A model generated the notes under the pieces. It ran no database searches. It was not told the DNA's origin and was given only the letters and a program-made list of their open reading frames with translations. DNA of 64,000 nucleotides, from assembly GCF_020184175.1 (NCBI RefSeq), contig NC_065530.1:29303260-29367259 (forward strand), read 5' to 3'. Both the position numbers and the translations under genes were made by a program. This document shows, piece by piece, positions 36,701 to 50,176 of the stretch (position 1 is its first letter; each line of letters begins with the position of its first letter). Source of the DNA: Aphis gossypii. Taxonomy: Eukaryota; Arthropoda; Insecta; Hemiptera; Aphididae.

Positions 36701-39700
36701 ATAAGACAAAGAAACAGCTCCATAGTTTTCAAATAACTATCCCCGTGGTGGAGCACACGGGTGACAGCTAGTAACAAATATTGAAAATCATTTGAGGATA
36801 AATCTTCAACGTTACGCGATTTCGTAAAAATTGTAATTTATAAATAAAATTGTAAATTATAATGAGACTTCGAGTTTTCTTTAAAGGTATTGAAAAAAAG
36901 ATATTTTGAATGAAAACTTATGGAAAACTTTATGTTGAATTTTTTATCCTTAGATATAAATACAAACAATTTTATGAATTTTCAACTACAAAATTACTTG
37001 TAAAATTTCACAATTTTGACATATTTCGTAAAAATTTGAAGTTTAAACACTTAAAAAAAAAAAAATTAAGAAAACTTTTGGAAAATTCTTACTTTTGACC
37101 TTTATAATGCATCAAGGATATTCATTTTTCCATTGGAAACAACTCCCGAAGTTTGAAAATTGAAGCATTATTTCAACAATTTATGTTGTTCACAGACACA
37201 AAAAAAACACACATCATTGTAAAATCAATACATTCAGCACTTCGTTGAGAATCTAAATAATAAATCAGAATAGCAATAGATCACTCTGTATTTTATTATA
37301 AAGGTTTATTTGAATATATTGTAAAATTCTTCCAGTAAGGTGAGTAGCTAGAATTATAATATACAAATATAAGTATATAACTCATTTTTAAGTGGTTAGG
37401 TTAGATTTACACACACATACATAATAATATAATCAATCTTTACAATAATTATATAAAATATGAAATAGAACCATATTTTTTATAGAATTTTTTTTTTATA
37501 AAATATCGTAAATATATTATTCGCATAAATATGGCCATAATGGAATGGTGTGTGAACACGGTGTTCAGTAGAAAACGATTTAAATAAATCCTGTGGAGAA
37601 AGTCGAATCACACGGAATGAATTAAATAGTTATCACGTCGTGTTTTCTCGTAAATGTTTAGCAAATTGGATCATAATGTTTATTCGTCGCATTTTTAAAA
37701 AATGTTCTATAGAATTTATTTTTGTGACATCGGTATACATTTTATGATTGATAATAAAAAGCTTGCAAAAATGTAATACAAGATTTTTCATAAGTCATAC
37801 TTAACAAATTATAAATATCAAAAATACAAATAGCACATAATATATTTTTATAAGCACATTAAGTTTAAATTTTAAATTCAATACAGGTTTTTTCATAAGT
37901 TGTTTTTACAACAATAATAATAAATTAATTTATTTTATTTTTCGAATTATCTCTCTAAATTCTTATTTTCATATAAATATAGGACTTTTCCTTCTATAAA
38001 ATTCACAGTATATTCCAGTTAATTTTATTTGACAAAATAGGACTTATTTCTGCCTAAAAAATTCTTAATTATTATTCAATTATTTATTCAACACAATAAT
38101 AATAAACACTTCTCTGTCTCCGATAAATTCACAAAATATAAAGACTCATTACTCGGGCTTTTCAATAAATCAATAAATAAGGTCTTAATGACTAATAAAA
38201 TTCTTAATTAATACAAAATATAACTCTTAATTTCAATAACATATTTTTCCGTAATATCAACTCTTATATTTTTTTATAACTCATTAAAATTTTCCCATTA
38301 TTTTACTCTAATATTTTTAAATTCAATACATTTTTATTCCATATTATTTATTCTTTTATATTTTTTCTTATTATTTCATATAATTTTATTTTTAAAACTG
38401 ATTTCTATTTGAGTACCTAAAATATTTTTATCATCCCGAAAAAAATGTATTTCTGCTTAATATTCTATTGTATTTAAAAGATATAAATAAATTGTAGTTG
38501 TTTAATTATTAATAAATTTTTTTTTTAATTTTTAAATATTTGAAGTAAAATATTTAATTGTTAGGTACTTCTTTATTTTATTAAAAAAAAAAAATGATTA
38601 TATTTTATTATTTATTAAATTTTCTGGAACATTATAGACATATATATATACACACCTTTACAATTAAAAAGAACTATACAATGGATTTTTAATTCCAAAG
38701 GAGATGGATTCTGTTCCGAGTTTTTAGTAACTTAAAATTATTCTACATTAAAATAATTAACTCATACTACACTTGAGCTCTTGCTTCCATCTTGTTGCTG
38801 TGCCGTGGTGCTACGCTTCATGTACCTTTTTTGAGTTGTTGAAGCTGATGTTGATCAGTTTCTACTTCAAAAGTGGTTCAACTGTTGGAAAGGAACCAGT
38901 AAATACCATTGAGTCGATTTATTTTTCAAAATAAAAATAAATTGATTCGACTTAGAAATTTCTTTAAACAATTCCGCTACCGACTGCGTCAATTTTGTAG
39001 CAGTCCACGTGTGAGCAACCGTTAGTGATGTTGAAATGAGTTTAGGTAACAAATAAAGTTGACGAAAATAATTCAAACGTCCGAACGTCGATTTTCCCAC
39101 GCGCTTCGACACAACCTGTGTTCTTAACATTTCCAAGAAAAGTTACTCCGCTGCCGCTATCGGTGATAGGCCTATACAACTCTCCCGTTATTGCGATTGT
39201 TAGTAAATTCGTGTGCGGACTTAGTCGATTCGTTTTCAACTACGATATGTGTGATTTTATACCTTTCACTTTTAGGCCTAATAATGGTTTCGACACGCAT
39301 TTGATCATTATTCGTCTTAAGTATTTGGTCGATAAATCTTACGACTTAGTACCTATACGTGTATTGTTATATTTAGTATATTATAAGATATCAGAGCACG
39401 TACGTCTAATATCTCGACTTGGAAATTTCGCGCAGGAAGTCTCATCTACTTGTTCCCGCCGGTGGGCAGCGTGGTCGTGTCCTTCGTGCAGGACCGTTTC
39501 GGTCACCGGGCGTGCATGATGGTGTCCAACGTCTCGCACTTGCTGTCCGTGGCCATGTTGCTGTTGTCCGAAGGGCCGGCCGGACTGTACGCCAGCTCAG
39601 CACTGATGGGCTTCAACGTGGGCTTTGTGACCAGCTTCTCGCTGTCGTACTGCGGCGAAGTGTGCGAGCCCAAACTCCGCGGCACGCTCACCGCCGTTCT

Positions 39701-42700
39701 CAACCTGTTTTACTTCGCCGGTTACCTGTGCATCACCATGCTGTACGCGGTCACCGCCGACTGGCGGATATCCGTGCTCTACACCGCGACCTTGTCGCTC
39801 GTCAACGCTGTGCTCCTGTTTAAGGTACGTGGTGTGATGTGGTTAGTGACGGACGATCTCCAAAAGTCAATCGATATTTATAACATCGATTTCAAATCGA
39901 GTTTACAAGATCGATTAGCAAAAATATCGTGGCTTTGAAAATCGACAATCAGTCCGAAAGACTAGATGATTTTCGACATTAGATTCTGAGCGAAGAGAAC
40001 TCGCTCGTCAACTTCAAGGAAGGTTTTTAGTAGCGGATGAGATGTAATCGGTATTTTTGGTACCTAGGTAAAAATTAAAAATTAAAAATGTTCTGTAATT
40101 ATTAAAATAATCAGAAAAAAAGAAATACGAATATTCGTTAACATTTAAATATTATTATTGAAATAATTTTTTGATAATCGTTGTTACCAAAAAGTCAAGC
40201 CATCTTTGCGCAAAATTTTCTTTCATAGTGTACAACGCGAATTATTATTGAATTAAAATTTAACACAGATTATTACTATGTCTACTCAATTACGAGGTAC
40301 ATTCAAAATCTATAACTGTACATTAAAACTTTTAGTTAGTCAATGGATTTTTTTTTATACATTGATTTTTGCACATGTAAAAATGTTTTTGATTATTTTG
40401 TGATGATCGCGTTTGCTCTTCGATTCGATGATGATATTGAAATTGAACAATAATAATGATTAGTTTAAAAGAAAAGAGAAATATAAAATTAAAAATTCAA
40501 TAACATTTCAGACACCAGATTCACCAATGTGGTTGATGTCCCGTGGCAGAACAGATGAGGCGAAAAGCACGTTCAACAAACTCCGAGGTAGCGTAGGCGA
40601 GGAAAAGTGTGCTGTTGAGTTTCGGGACATGGTTCGTTACACATCCGAAATGAATCTGAAAAATCTACCAATAGATGGTTATTGTTTAATATAAATATAT
40701 AATAATCTAATAGCAATATACAGTCTAATTTTTGCTCTTCTAAGACAACATTCTTGAGTTAAAGAACTTCACTAATGTACGTACATTTTAATAATAAAAT
40801 AATACATTTTTCTGCAATTTTTATAACAATGCTATATTAGTAATATTTATTGCAATAAAAATGTTCATTTAATGTAAATTAAAAATAATATTATGTAATA
40901 TTATTATTGAACTATTTCTATGCAATACATAAATGTTTGATTCGATGTAAGAAATTATTAAATTGTGAATTTACATAATACTTATCTATTTTAAATAAGT
41001 TCAACTTTTTTCAGGAGAAAAACAAGAAATGTCTTCTATCAAAGATTCACTACACCGCTTTATTGAACCCGAAACAATGAAACCTTTACGATTGCTCATG
41101 ATAATGATATTCTTCACCAACCTGTTGTCCGGTATACCGTACACACCGTATCTGATATCCGTATTCGATACATTCCAAGTGTCTTTTCATCCCGCTTGGG
41201 CAACGGTTAGTCAATATTTAATATATTCATTGTTAAATCATGTCCATTTTATTTATACTCGATGTTTAAGAATATGTAGATGCTAGATTGCAGATTAAAT
41301 CATGAATAATAAGTCGGCAATGTTGGGTTAAGGGATAGGACATCATCGGTTAAAATAAAAGGGGAGACATTTTTTTCCATGTCTTATGTAAAACACAGGT
41401 CTTCAATTTTAAATAAAAATAAAAGTAATAATAATAAATAAATATTTCACAATTTTCACACATAATACTATTAATATAACGAAAATATAAAATAAATGTT
41501 TTTTTTATTTATTAGTTTAGGAAATTAGGTGAGGGACTATTATTCTTAACGTTAAACTGCAGGTGATTAGGATGGTGTTGGGATGGAAACCAGGGAGAGG
41601 TAAAGTATACAAGTTGTAGAGTAAAAAATAGATCTCGTAATCGAAAAATAATTTTTGAACATCTAAGTTATTGACAATACACTTGTTAAAATCTTAATAA
41701 ATAATATAAATGATAATAATAACGAGTTTGTGTGTATATTTACTATATAGACGATGTACACGGCATTTGGCGTCGCGGGCAACGTACTGACCATATGCTC
41801 TATAAACAAATTGGGAAAGAGATTTCTGGCTTTGTGTACAATGGCAACTTGTTCAGTTTGTTATCTGTCTATCGGAATCGTTGGAAATGTATTACCTTCG
41901 TCTCCGGTCACTTCGTGGATAAAAATCGTTTTGTTTTTCATGTCGACTTTTTTTTCGTCGATGGGAATCATGCCCATAATATGGATTCTCATGTGTGAAA
42001 TTTTCCCAATGAGGTAAGCACACGACGTCCACTACTCGATGATATACATACTAACTATTGTTTTATAGACACTTTTAATATAAAATTATAATTGAAAATT
42101 TGAAAATTATTGATATTATACTAAAAAAAATATGAATGGTTTTAACATTTTTAAACAAAACAAGTATTACAGCGAGTTTCGTTAAATGTGATGGATGTTG
42201 ATGCAAGTCATTTTAATTCTATTAACCAAAAAAAGTCTGTTAAAAAAAAAAAAATCCTTTTTTATAAAATTAACTTATAGAATAAATTTAACAAAAATAA
42301 AACACTTAATTGTTGAAAAAAAAATGTACAACTTACAAAAATCCAATGCCCAATGGTTGAAAGTGTACAATGCACACTTATATGTATCATATAATTTATT
42401 TTCCGTAATATTAATAGGCTATAATCATAAGAAAGTGATATGTTATAATTACAATCATATTTGACTTTGACTAATCCATTCAAGCGATTACTAACTATTG
42501 ATAGTAATAATTATTGTAATCGAAACTCACTGTAGCACATATTTTGTTCATGGTTACGGGGAATATGATATTATTATAATTTTTACATCTTCTTTTCGTG
42601 TTGCAGAAGTAAAAACGTCGGAGCCGGTCTTAGTTCAGCGACATACTTCATTTTGAGTTTCCTGATGACCAAATTCTATTTGGATCTCGAAATGATAACG

Positions 42701-42862
42701 GGTTTCTACAACACTTTTGTTTTGTTTGGTTCCTTAGGCCTAATCGGTCTGATGTATTTGCACTTTCAGCTCCCGGAGACCGAGAACAAGACGCTAAACG
42801 AGATTTCGGAACACTTTAAGTCCAAAGACACGAAAGTCGATGTACAAAACGGCTTACAATAA
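33717..42862 (+). CDS. Facilitated trehalose transporter (Tret1)-like MFS sugar transporter A (497 aa)
   Basis: Plasma-membrane sugar carrier of the major facilitator superfamily. Seven coding exons: 33717-33791, 34466-34619, 39436-39824, 40512-40677, 41015-41205, 41751-42013 and 42607-42862, phases 0,1,0,1,0,2, giving 497 residues, normal for the family. An in-frame TAG at 33696 fixes the start. Family marks are DRFGHR (96-101), GEVCEPKLRG with Glu151 and Arg158, the post-TM6 block TPDSPMWLMSRGR (207-219), LGKRF (346-350) and PETENKTL (469-476). The cytosolic N-terminus is short. Where classical sugar porters have a QxxGI(N) motif in TM7, this protein reads TNLLSGIPYTPYL (from 296), so the substrate cannot be read from motifs; trehalose is only the nearest family label. 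It is a tandem paralogue of the gene at 50177-63146. Intron 2 (4.8 kb) is packed with repeats. AATAAA lies at 43167 and 43202. Confidence 0.85.
34795..35310 (+). repeat. Dispersed repeat R2 (partial, in intron 2 of transporter A)
   Basis: Partial R-family copy next to the composite at 35330. It keeps the uninterrupted sequence TTTTTGAATAATAACAAAAT near 34866-34885, which is the empty-site counterpart of the Helitron insertion in the neighbouring copy. Confidence 0.65.
35330..37262 (+). repeat. Composite repeat R3: R-family arms around a Helitron-like element
   Basis: R arms at about 35330-35741 and 36772-37262 flank the insert at 35742-36771. The whole composite is an inverted, diverged copy of 290-2640. 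It lies in intron 2 of transporter A. The 62-codon frame at 36910-37098 is inside the arm and is not a gene. Confidence 0.7.
35742..36771 (+). mobile_element. Non-autonomous Helitron-like element (about 1.03 kb)
   Basis: The element starts TCTATAGG and ends with a hairpin (CCCGT-G-GTG, loop GAG, CAC-ACGGG at 36742-36761), then TGACAGCTAG, with the host T right after. It is inserted between A (35741) and T (36772) without target duplication. The related R copy at 34866-34885 shows the same site unoccupied. A 5' TC, a 3' hairpin about 10 bases before CTAG and A/T insertion are the defining marks of Helitrons. It has no Rep/helicase frame. The interior contains TATA-, initiator- and donor-like strings when read on the opposite strand. 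Confidence 0.78.
37263..38760. other. AT-rich intron sequence
   Basis: Part of intron 2 of transporter A. It is AT-rich, with imperfect repetition of AAAATTCTTAATT-like words at 38050-38230 and homopolymer runs. No exon is supported. Confidence 0.4.
38867..39239 (-). pseudogene. Degenerate retroelement polyprotein fragment (aspartic-protease-like)
   Basis: On the minus strand, two overlapping frames (39239-39042 and 39136-38867) look coding in composition. The first reads NLLTIAITGELYRPITDSGS followed by GVTFLGNV, which resembles the hydrophobic-D-[ST]-G-[SA] flap region of a retrotransposon aspartic protease. The second, frameshifted, continues with KLISTSLTVAHTWTATKL. No reverse transcriptase or LTRs were seen. 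This is a weak family guess; the fragment is clearly not part of the transporter gene, whose exon 3 begins only 197 bases further on. Confidence 0.35.
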
Positions 42863-45800
42863 TATTTTGAGTCAACATTTTAACGTAATTACTAATTATC
42901 TATTTTATCCATAGTATATATTGTATACTAGTATTTGTGAAAAATCTTATTTATTTTATATTCATTTTGTTTTTATTTTAGCACTTTTTTGTTATAATTT
43001 ATTTATTATTATAATTGATAAACCTTAAGCAACTTTTTGGAAATAGTATCTTTTGACTTTTATAAAATTTACTATGCGAATTGAAAAGTAATATTTAATA
43101 AGAATTTCTACATCGATAAAGGTACTTGTATAAAATTCAATATTCTTAGTTTTTTTTAAAAAAAATAATAAAACAAACGATTAATACTTTAATTCCTAAT
43201 TAATAAAGTAGAATGCAATAATTATCTCGATTGGAGCTATTATGGCTGTCTATGTAATTATTAATTATTTTAAAGTAGCGTTATTCAACATTTTCGTATG
43301 AGCCGCAGAGAACAAACGTCAAAATATTATATATAATATCCTTATTAAAATCAAGTTAAGTGGATATGATATCAAAAATTCACTCCTTATTTAATATTAA
43401 ATAAAATAAAACGCATTTATTAGATGTCATCGTTATTTTTAGAACAATATTAGTTGAGCTAATCTAAGAACCTCTCAGTAGTCGGTGTTCAGTTCTATTT
43501 ACCTGCTAATTTTAGTGTGCAAACGTTCTGGTAAAAAAATTATAAAATATTAACACATCAATTATAGTCTATGTTTAACACATGGTTCTGATATTGATTT
43601 GATTTTTTTCATGTAATACTTTCTTTTAAAAATAAACTATTATTTATATAATTTATAAATAACCTTGAAAATGTAGGTATACGTAAATATGTATTATAAT
43701 ATAAATTGTATAGTATGTTATTATATACAAAATATATCAACAAAGCAGTTCAGACTCTTATTTTGAGTCAAGCACTAGGAATAATTTAGTCGTCTATAAA
43801 AAGCTATTCCAGAATAGTATATAAATCTGGCGGTGAGCGTATTTAAGAACAAGGGTTGCTCTGTAAATGACATTTGACCGAGTAAAAATATTAATACCGT
43901 TGGAGTATCACTGTAGTTACAATTTAGTTATATACTGTCGTATGGAAAAAGATTTCATTTTAATTAAGTACAATAACAATAAAATTATACTATACTAGTA
44001 TAGTATATTCTGATTAGTTTGAACAAATCGATTTCAATAATATTATTATGTAATTATAGTATTATAGTGTAAAGTTTAAGATTAGAATCGAATTTCTTGG
44101 ATGTAGCGCATTGTGATTAATTCGAACCATATTACTGCTTGATCGACCGATAACAAAATCCATTCGAAGATAATATATATTGTTTTATATAGCTTCAATC
44201 TTACCATAAAAATTCACGTTACAATCAACCTAACAACAAATCTATTGAAAACAATAATATTAATAAAATTAATATAGGTACCTATTATGTTTAATTGCAC
44301 TTAACGTAATACGTCAACTTCTTTGTGACTCCTAAGATATCTAGTAAGTAGAATACTTGAAAACATTGCATTAAAAACATTTTTTTTTTTAATTAATTCG
44401 ATTTTATTTTTTTTAAAAGTTGAAAATAATATTTTTATTTAAATATCGAATAAACAAAAAGAATAAATATTATAACTTATGTTACAACTAATTGTAAATT
44501 AATAAAGAGTGGTCAGTGATGACTGAAGATAAAATAAGTCAACCGGTTGATGGTTAGGTTTTTCATAAGGCATGTTTCAATCGTAGTCTCATTTTAAAAA
44601 TTTTAAACAAAAGTATATTAAAAAAAAAAACTGTAAAAATACCTGATAATTAGTATATTAATAAAATCACTTTAAGACATAATACCCTTGGCCGGTGTAA
44701 GCAAATTTTTATAAGTAGACAAAAATCAAAATTGCCGCCTCTTGTTTTATTATTTTTTCTTATATGCCGCCACTACATATAAATATAAATTTTGCCACCG
44801 TAGGCTTGTGCCAACGCCGCTTACGCATATAACCGGCCCTTATAATACCTACTTATTATTAATACCGTAAATTGATTTGTATCGTTGTTCGTTTAAAACC
44901 TGTTGGTACATTTATAATGAAAAAAAAAAAAATTGAAACTTTTACAAGCAAAATTAAAAAAGTATCCAAAATTAAATTTTTAAGCAAATCCATAGTATGA
45001 TTTAATTGTATACATGTGTTAATTGATATCTATAGAAGTTATTATTACACGTTAATAATTAAAACAAAGTAAAAAATAAATCATATAGTGAAATATAAAA
45101 TATAAAATATAGAATGGATTATAAAACGTCTAGAAAAAACTGAAGCAACGCATGATATAATTAAAGTATAAAAATGAAGACAATATTTAAACAAAAATAT
45201 ATTTGATTATAAATATTTGGTTTTGCTTACCATTATTTATACATTAAACTTCAGTGAATACAAGAGAAAAGTAAATAAGATAAATTTATTGGTTAAAAAA
45301 ATAGATTTAAGTATAAGTTAGTCAAGAGTCACTATAATGGGTGTCTGCTTTAATCAAACCTTTTATGTTAGGTTAGGTAAATTATTATAAATAAAAAAAA
45401 GGTTTTAAAATATGGTGAATAATAATATGTACATACTTCTAATTACAAATGAATGGCCATTTTAAACTACGTAAGTATAAGTATACCATAAAAAGTATGT
45501 ACAATAGTCAAAATTGACTGTTTTATCATATTATTATTATGCAGCATAGAAAGGGTTTTTTGAAATTTGTATTGAGGATACACCGCAATAACTCCGAGTA
45601 TAAAAAGCAACAATTTTTCAAACACTTTTAAAATTAAGTTTCATAAAAATCATTGTGTAGATGAAAAGTTTTAGAACGGGCACTAAACTCCATTTATGCG
45701 CAAATATCAAAAATAAAACTATCCATGGTTCTGTGGCATTAAAAGCAAAAATTAGTATAGAACAATTGCCAATTTTTAATTATAAAAATGTATCAAAGTA

Positions 45801-48800
45801 ATTAGTATTAAACGAGCGACGATTCTCATAATATCCCTACTATATAATTGCAGTATAGGTAGGTTTACCTTGTTTATCTGGATAGAAAAGAACATTTGTG
45901 ATAACCTTTGTTTGCAACCTTTATCAACGGAACTTCGTGCCATACACTGTATCAAATATTATATATTTATTTTATATGTATATAATAGATAGAGTAATAG
46001 TTATTTAATATATATTATACTATTAAAATTATTTTATATAGCGGTGAATTGCAGCAACTGTTGCAGTATAATTTAAATGACCAACGCGTTGACCGGTAAA
46101 ATATCGGAAATATGATCCAGTAGACGCTTAGTACCTACAAATTATAACTAATCGCGTACGCGTGCTCAATGAATATGTACAATATTATGTTTAATTCTCA
46201 TTAATAATAAAACATTGTTTATTACCTGGAAGTGTTAAAGTTAAATAATAAAATGATATACTCCGACTTGTTGAACACTGCACAACGGCGTTACACATCA
46301 AACGCGTGAGAACAGAACCCGAAAAGCTGCAATATTCACTTCTCTGGAATTCACCAGTCGATATTTTATTACGGTTCCCGGCTCAGTAAGTTACTCCGTT
46401 TGGAATTGCATTACAATTACATAACATATATATAATATAGATTCAGTCGTTTTTGAATCGCTACAAAAATTTAGAAATAAAACTTTTTGATGTTGTCCGA
46501 AATCGTTTCTGTAATAACGTGTTTTCGGATGTTAAGTAAGTACACCCAGTGTGCATTATATTATTATTCCTCTCGAGTTCATTTCTATATAGACGACTAA
46601 CAATTTTTCGCTCACACAAAACTATTCACTTTGCACATAAATTGTATTAAAAACCTATAGTTTATATTAGCTGCAGGTCTTCGGCTATTACTTATTTGAT
46701 TTCCACATGCAGTTTTACACATTTATTACGAAATGTCGAGTGTCGTTATTACAATTTTGTATGAAATGCGTCAATATAAAGACGTTTTGTGAACTAGACA
46801 TGTGAGTAATGAATTTGTATTCAAAATATCTTATGCATAAAAGGAAAAATGTTATGATCAAAGTCTTGAATACAGTAAATATCTTTGTGAGAATTCAAAT
46901 TGACAGTCACAGATTGAGATTTCCGTGTAATGTGTTACATGTTGTACTTACACCGCGATGCATTTTTTCACTCGAAACGATAATGAGTTTAAGGACTCAA
47001 CGATAGAAATCTCATTTACTATGGACCTGTTGTATTAGTATAAATACATCACAATAATTTATTGTCATCTACGAAAACCTATGTTTTATGGGTGAACAAA
47101 AAGTTTCATAGAGGAAACAGTTTGAAGACTTATCGTGGTAATTAAGGCTCTCTTAAGTCAGTGCGTAGGTATATTTTGAAAATCTCTCGGGAAATTTTCT
47201 TATACTTTGCAAAACGCTAGATAAGTGTGATGATATTCAAAAATATGAGATTATTTTTAAATTTTGTACTAAAAAACCTACACACACCCTGTATTTAAAA
47301 AACAAATAAATATTTCGCGATAAAGTTTCTACGGAAGACTGTAATTAAACACAAAACTTATATATCAATATTTAATGTCCAATATTATTTGAAAACGCAT
47401 CTTTATTCATTCTTGATTTAATTTTGACTTGCTATGTGTAATATTATGTATAATAAGATTATGAAACTCGGTTTGAAACATTTGACGTTTATTATTTACT
47501 ACTTCTACGATATATACTAAGCAATTTTTAAAATATTTATATAAATTGTTAAGTTTATTCTCACCTTCTTACAGTAAGTTAATATTGACTTATAACTTAT
47601 AATCTTCAAAGATAAAGTTAATTATTAATAACAGATAATAACTTTAAAATAAATAATATAATATTATGTACGATTCGTTTTTACCAATAATCAACTCAAC
47701 CTATCGTATTTGTAATTGAAATATAAATCACCAATAGAAATGTCCTTAAACAGTTACAAACATAGATTGTCTGGCCGTCTTAAATCAGAACTATTTTTCG
47801 TATTCAATAATTTATCATTTAATTAAATTATTTAACACATCCATTTCAAATACTGTGATCTACTGAGCACTCGACACATATTATACAATAGAACGACTTC
47901 ACTGGTTTTTTCTTCTTATAATTCTAATAACTGACCATGTCGTACGTAAATATGATTTAATACAAAAAACCTATGCAAGTTTTATATCTCCATTTTAAGA
48001 AATGCTATTTTTGTTCGGTATTTTAATTTTAAACTCATTTCTCATACTATTGGTTGTATATGTATATAATACACAACCATTACACATTATTCGACATTAA
48101 TCATATTTTTTTTTGCCCAACATGAACACGTGTTTTGATCATAGTACATTAAAAAACCTAGATATATTAACCGGTACACCAGTGCAAAGTATTTGTTTGT
48201 TTTAAGTTAATAAAACTATAAAAAAAAAACAAAACAAAAAAAAACATTTTTGTCCTCATCACTACTATAAATTTCTTAAAATATATATCAATACTGATAA
48301 TTTAAATCACCAACAAACCTTACTCATGCCGTATACGTATAAATAATATCTACATATTTGATTTATTTATGGTTGTTCAATATGAAATTGGGTCTTTAAA
48401 CGAGAGTTTTTATGTTCGTGCAAAACTTAAAAATAAAACGACCAAATGACCGTATATCGTGATCGACGCGAGGTATATAACCTAACGTGATTTGGCATAT
48501 TTTTTAGAACAGTTGTCGATTGAATACAAATATCATGTACCTACGACGCGTTCCATAACGATAATAAAAAAACTAAAACAATATCATTATTACATGTAAT
48601 AACGTTGAATATGGCGTACAAATGATATTGTTGTTCATTTATAGAAATGCGTCATGTTCACAACTAGTTTAAATTTTTAAAACTTCAAAATATAATATTT
48701 TAGCTTTTCAAACAGGAAATGTATTTTAATTATTTTTCTCTGTTTTTACGTGCCATTTTTAAGCTTTATAATAAACATTATGATAATACATATTAATTAT

Positions 48801-50154
48801 TATATATTAAATAAGCTTCTCATACTATATTATATTTCCGCAATAAATGTTTAATTTATGTCGTTATGGTATTTTGTTGCTTTATCAGAAACTTTTAAAT
48901 CAGATAGACTTGATATTTTTATTACTTGCAGTATAATAAAAGTTAAACAAATATTATTAAAGATACTTAAGTGCAGGGTTATCTGTAGATTCGATTTATA
49001 ATAAATCAGATAAATGTATTGTAATATCGAGAGTACAATAAAATATAGCTAGTACTTTGAAACTAAATTTTAGGTTCATTAATCTGTGGTCCTTAATAAA
49101 CTCGTGATAATATATTTTTTTTTTTGTAATTTTAAGTCATTTATGCTTAAATGCATGAATAATATTAAAATATTTAATAAAACGTTTGCTTCTTCTATTA
49201 ATTTATCTAACTGATCTGTATAACATATTAATTCGTTTTAAAAATGTATATATAATTCTACATCTTTGGATGTGATAGCGTCTAATTTGTTCTAATGAAA
49301 AACTAACATAAAAACGAATTCGAAGTTATCATATCACGGTGAAACAGTATAAATTAAAAGCAATATTTTTGCAAATATGCCATCATTAATTTTATCATTA
49401 AATATTTATCGTGTATAGGTATATTATAGGTATAATAATTAATAGGTATATAGTTGTACAAAATAGTGTACCCGTATAATTGTCTTCATACTTGTGTTTG
49501 TAGAAACCACGATTATAAATTACTCCATAGATAATTAGGTATGGTAGAAACTTAACATCCTAAAAACAAATGAAAAAATTTTAATCAAGTAATAAGGATA
49601 TAGTTTAGTTTTTAATTATAATGTTATATGGCGCTAAGTGGTTATTTTCACGTTAATCAGTTAAATATATATTGTACATTTATAGAATCGAGTTTTAGTA
49701 GTACTCACTACGAATAAAAATATATAAAATCTAAGATTATTAAAAAAATTAAGTTTAATTTTATGAAACTCAATAAATTATAATGATGCATAAGTATAAC
49801 AAAGTATAAGAGCATTTTAGACTTAATAAAATATTTATATTACAATTTATAGGAGTACTTGGAATTTAATTTTAATTTCACAAAAAAGAACAATCAATAT
49901 TCTTTACTTATATCATGGTCAGACTCCAGTGTATATTATTGTGTTTGTCCTGTGAACAATTTTATTTGAAATTTATGTTTTAAAAACTATGTACCTATGT
50001 TTATAGACATATAAGAATATTTTTATTCTCTATAATTTATTTGCTTTACGTTTTTGGTTAATTGTTGAGAACTTGTGCACTTCGTATATTACTCATATTG
50101 TATAATTAGTCCACGCATATTGTTTTAATTAATTGTTAATTTTATTACTTTCAG
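42863..50154. other. Intergenic DNA between the tandem transporter genes
   Basis: About 7.3 kb, mostly AT-rich. It contains the MITE at 44687-44841. GC-richer patches at about 46260-46390 (ending CTCA/GTAAGT at 46386) and 46443-46533 (TCAGTC start, ending GTTAA/GTAAGT) are candidates for a 5' non-coding exon of transporter B. The frame at 46809-47006 shows no recognisable feature. Nothing else is supported. Confidence 0.4.
44679..44849. mobile_element. hAT-like MITE with perfect 8-bp target duplication
   Basis: The element itself spans 44687-44841 (155 bp). It is flanked by ATAATACC at 44679-44686 and 44842-44849. Its ends, CTTGGCCGGT and ACCGGCCCTT, are imperfect inverted repeats close to the CAGGGCCGG-type hAT terminus. 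The interior has GCCGCC and GCCACC words unlike the surrounding DNA and no coding frame. The perfect target duplication implies a fairly recent insertion. Confidence 0.8.
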
Positions 50155-50176
50155 TGTCAGAGTAACGACAATACAA

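Noticed and set aside
39419..39823. Arg/His-rich 134-codon frame and a minus-strand frame over transporter A exon 3
   Set aside because: Shadows of a GC-rich exon; only the frame with DRFGHR and GEVCEPKLRG matches the transporter family.
42195..42483. Open frames on both strands in intron 6 of transporter A
   Set aside because: The flanking exons join perfectly without them and the composition is low-complexity.
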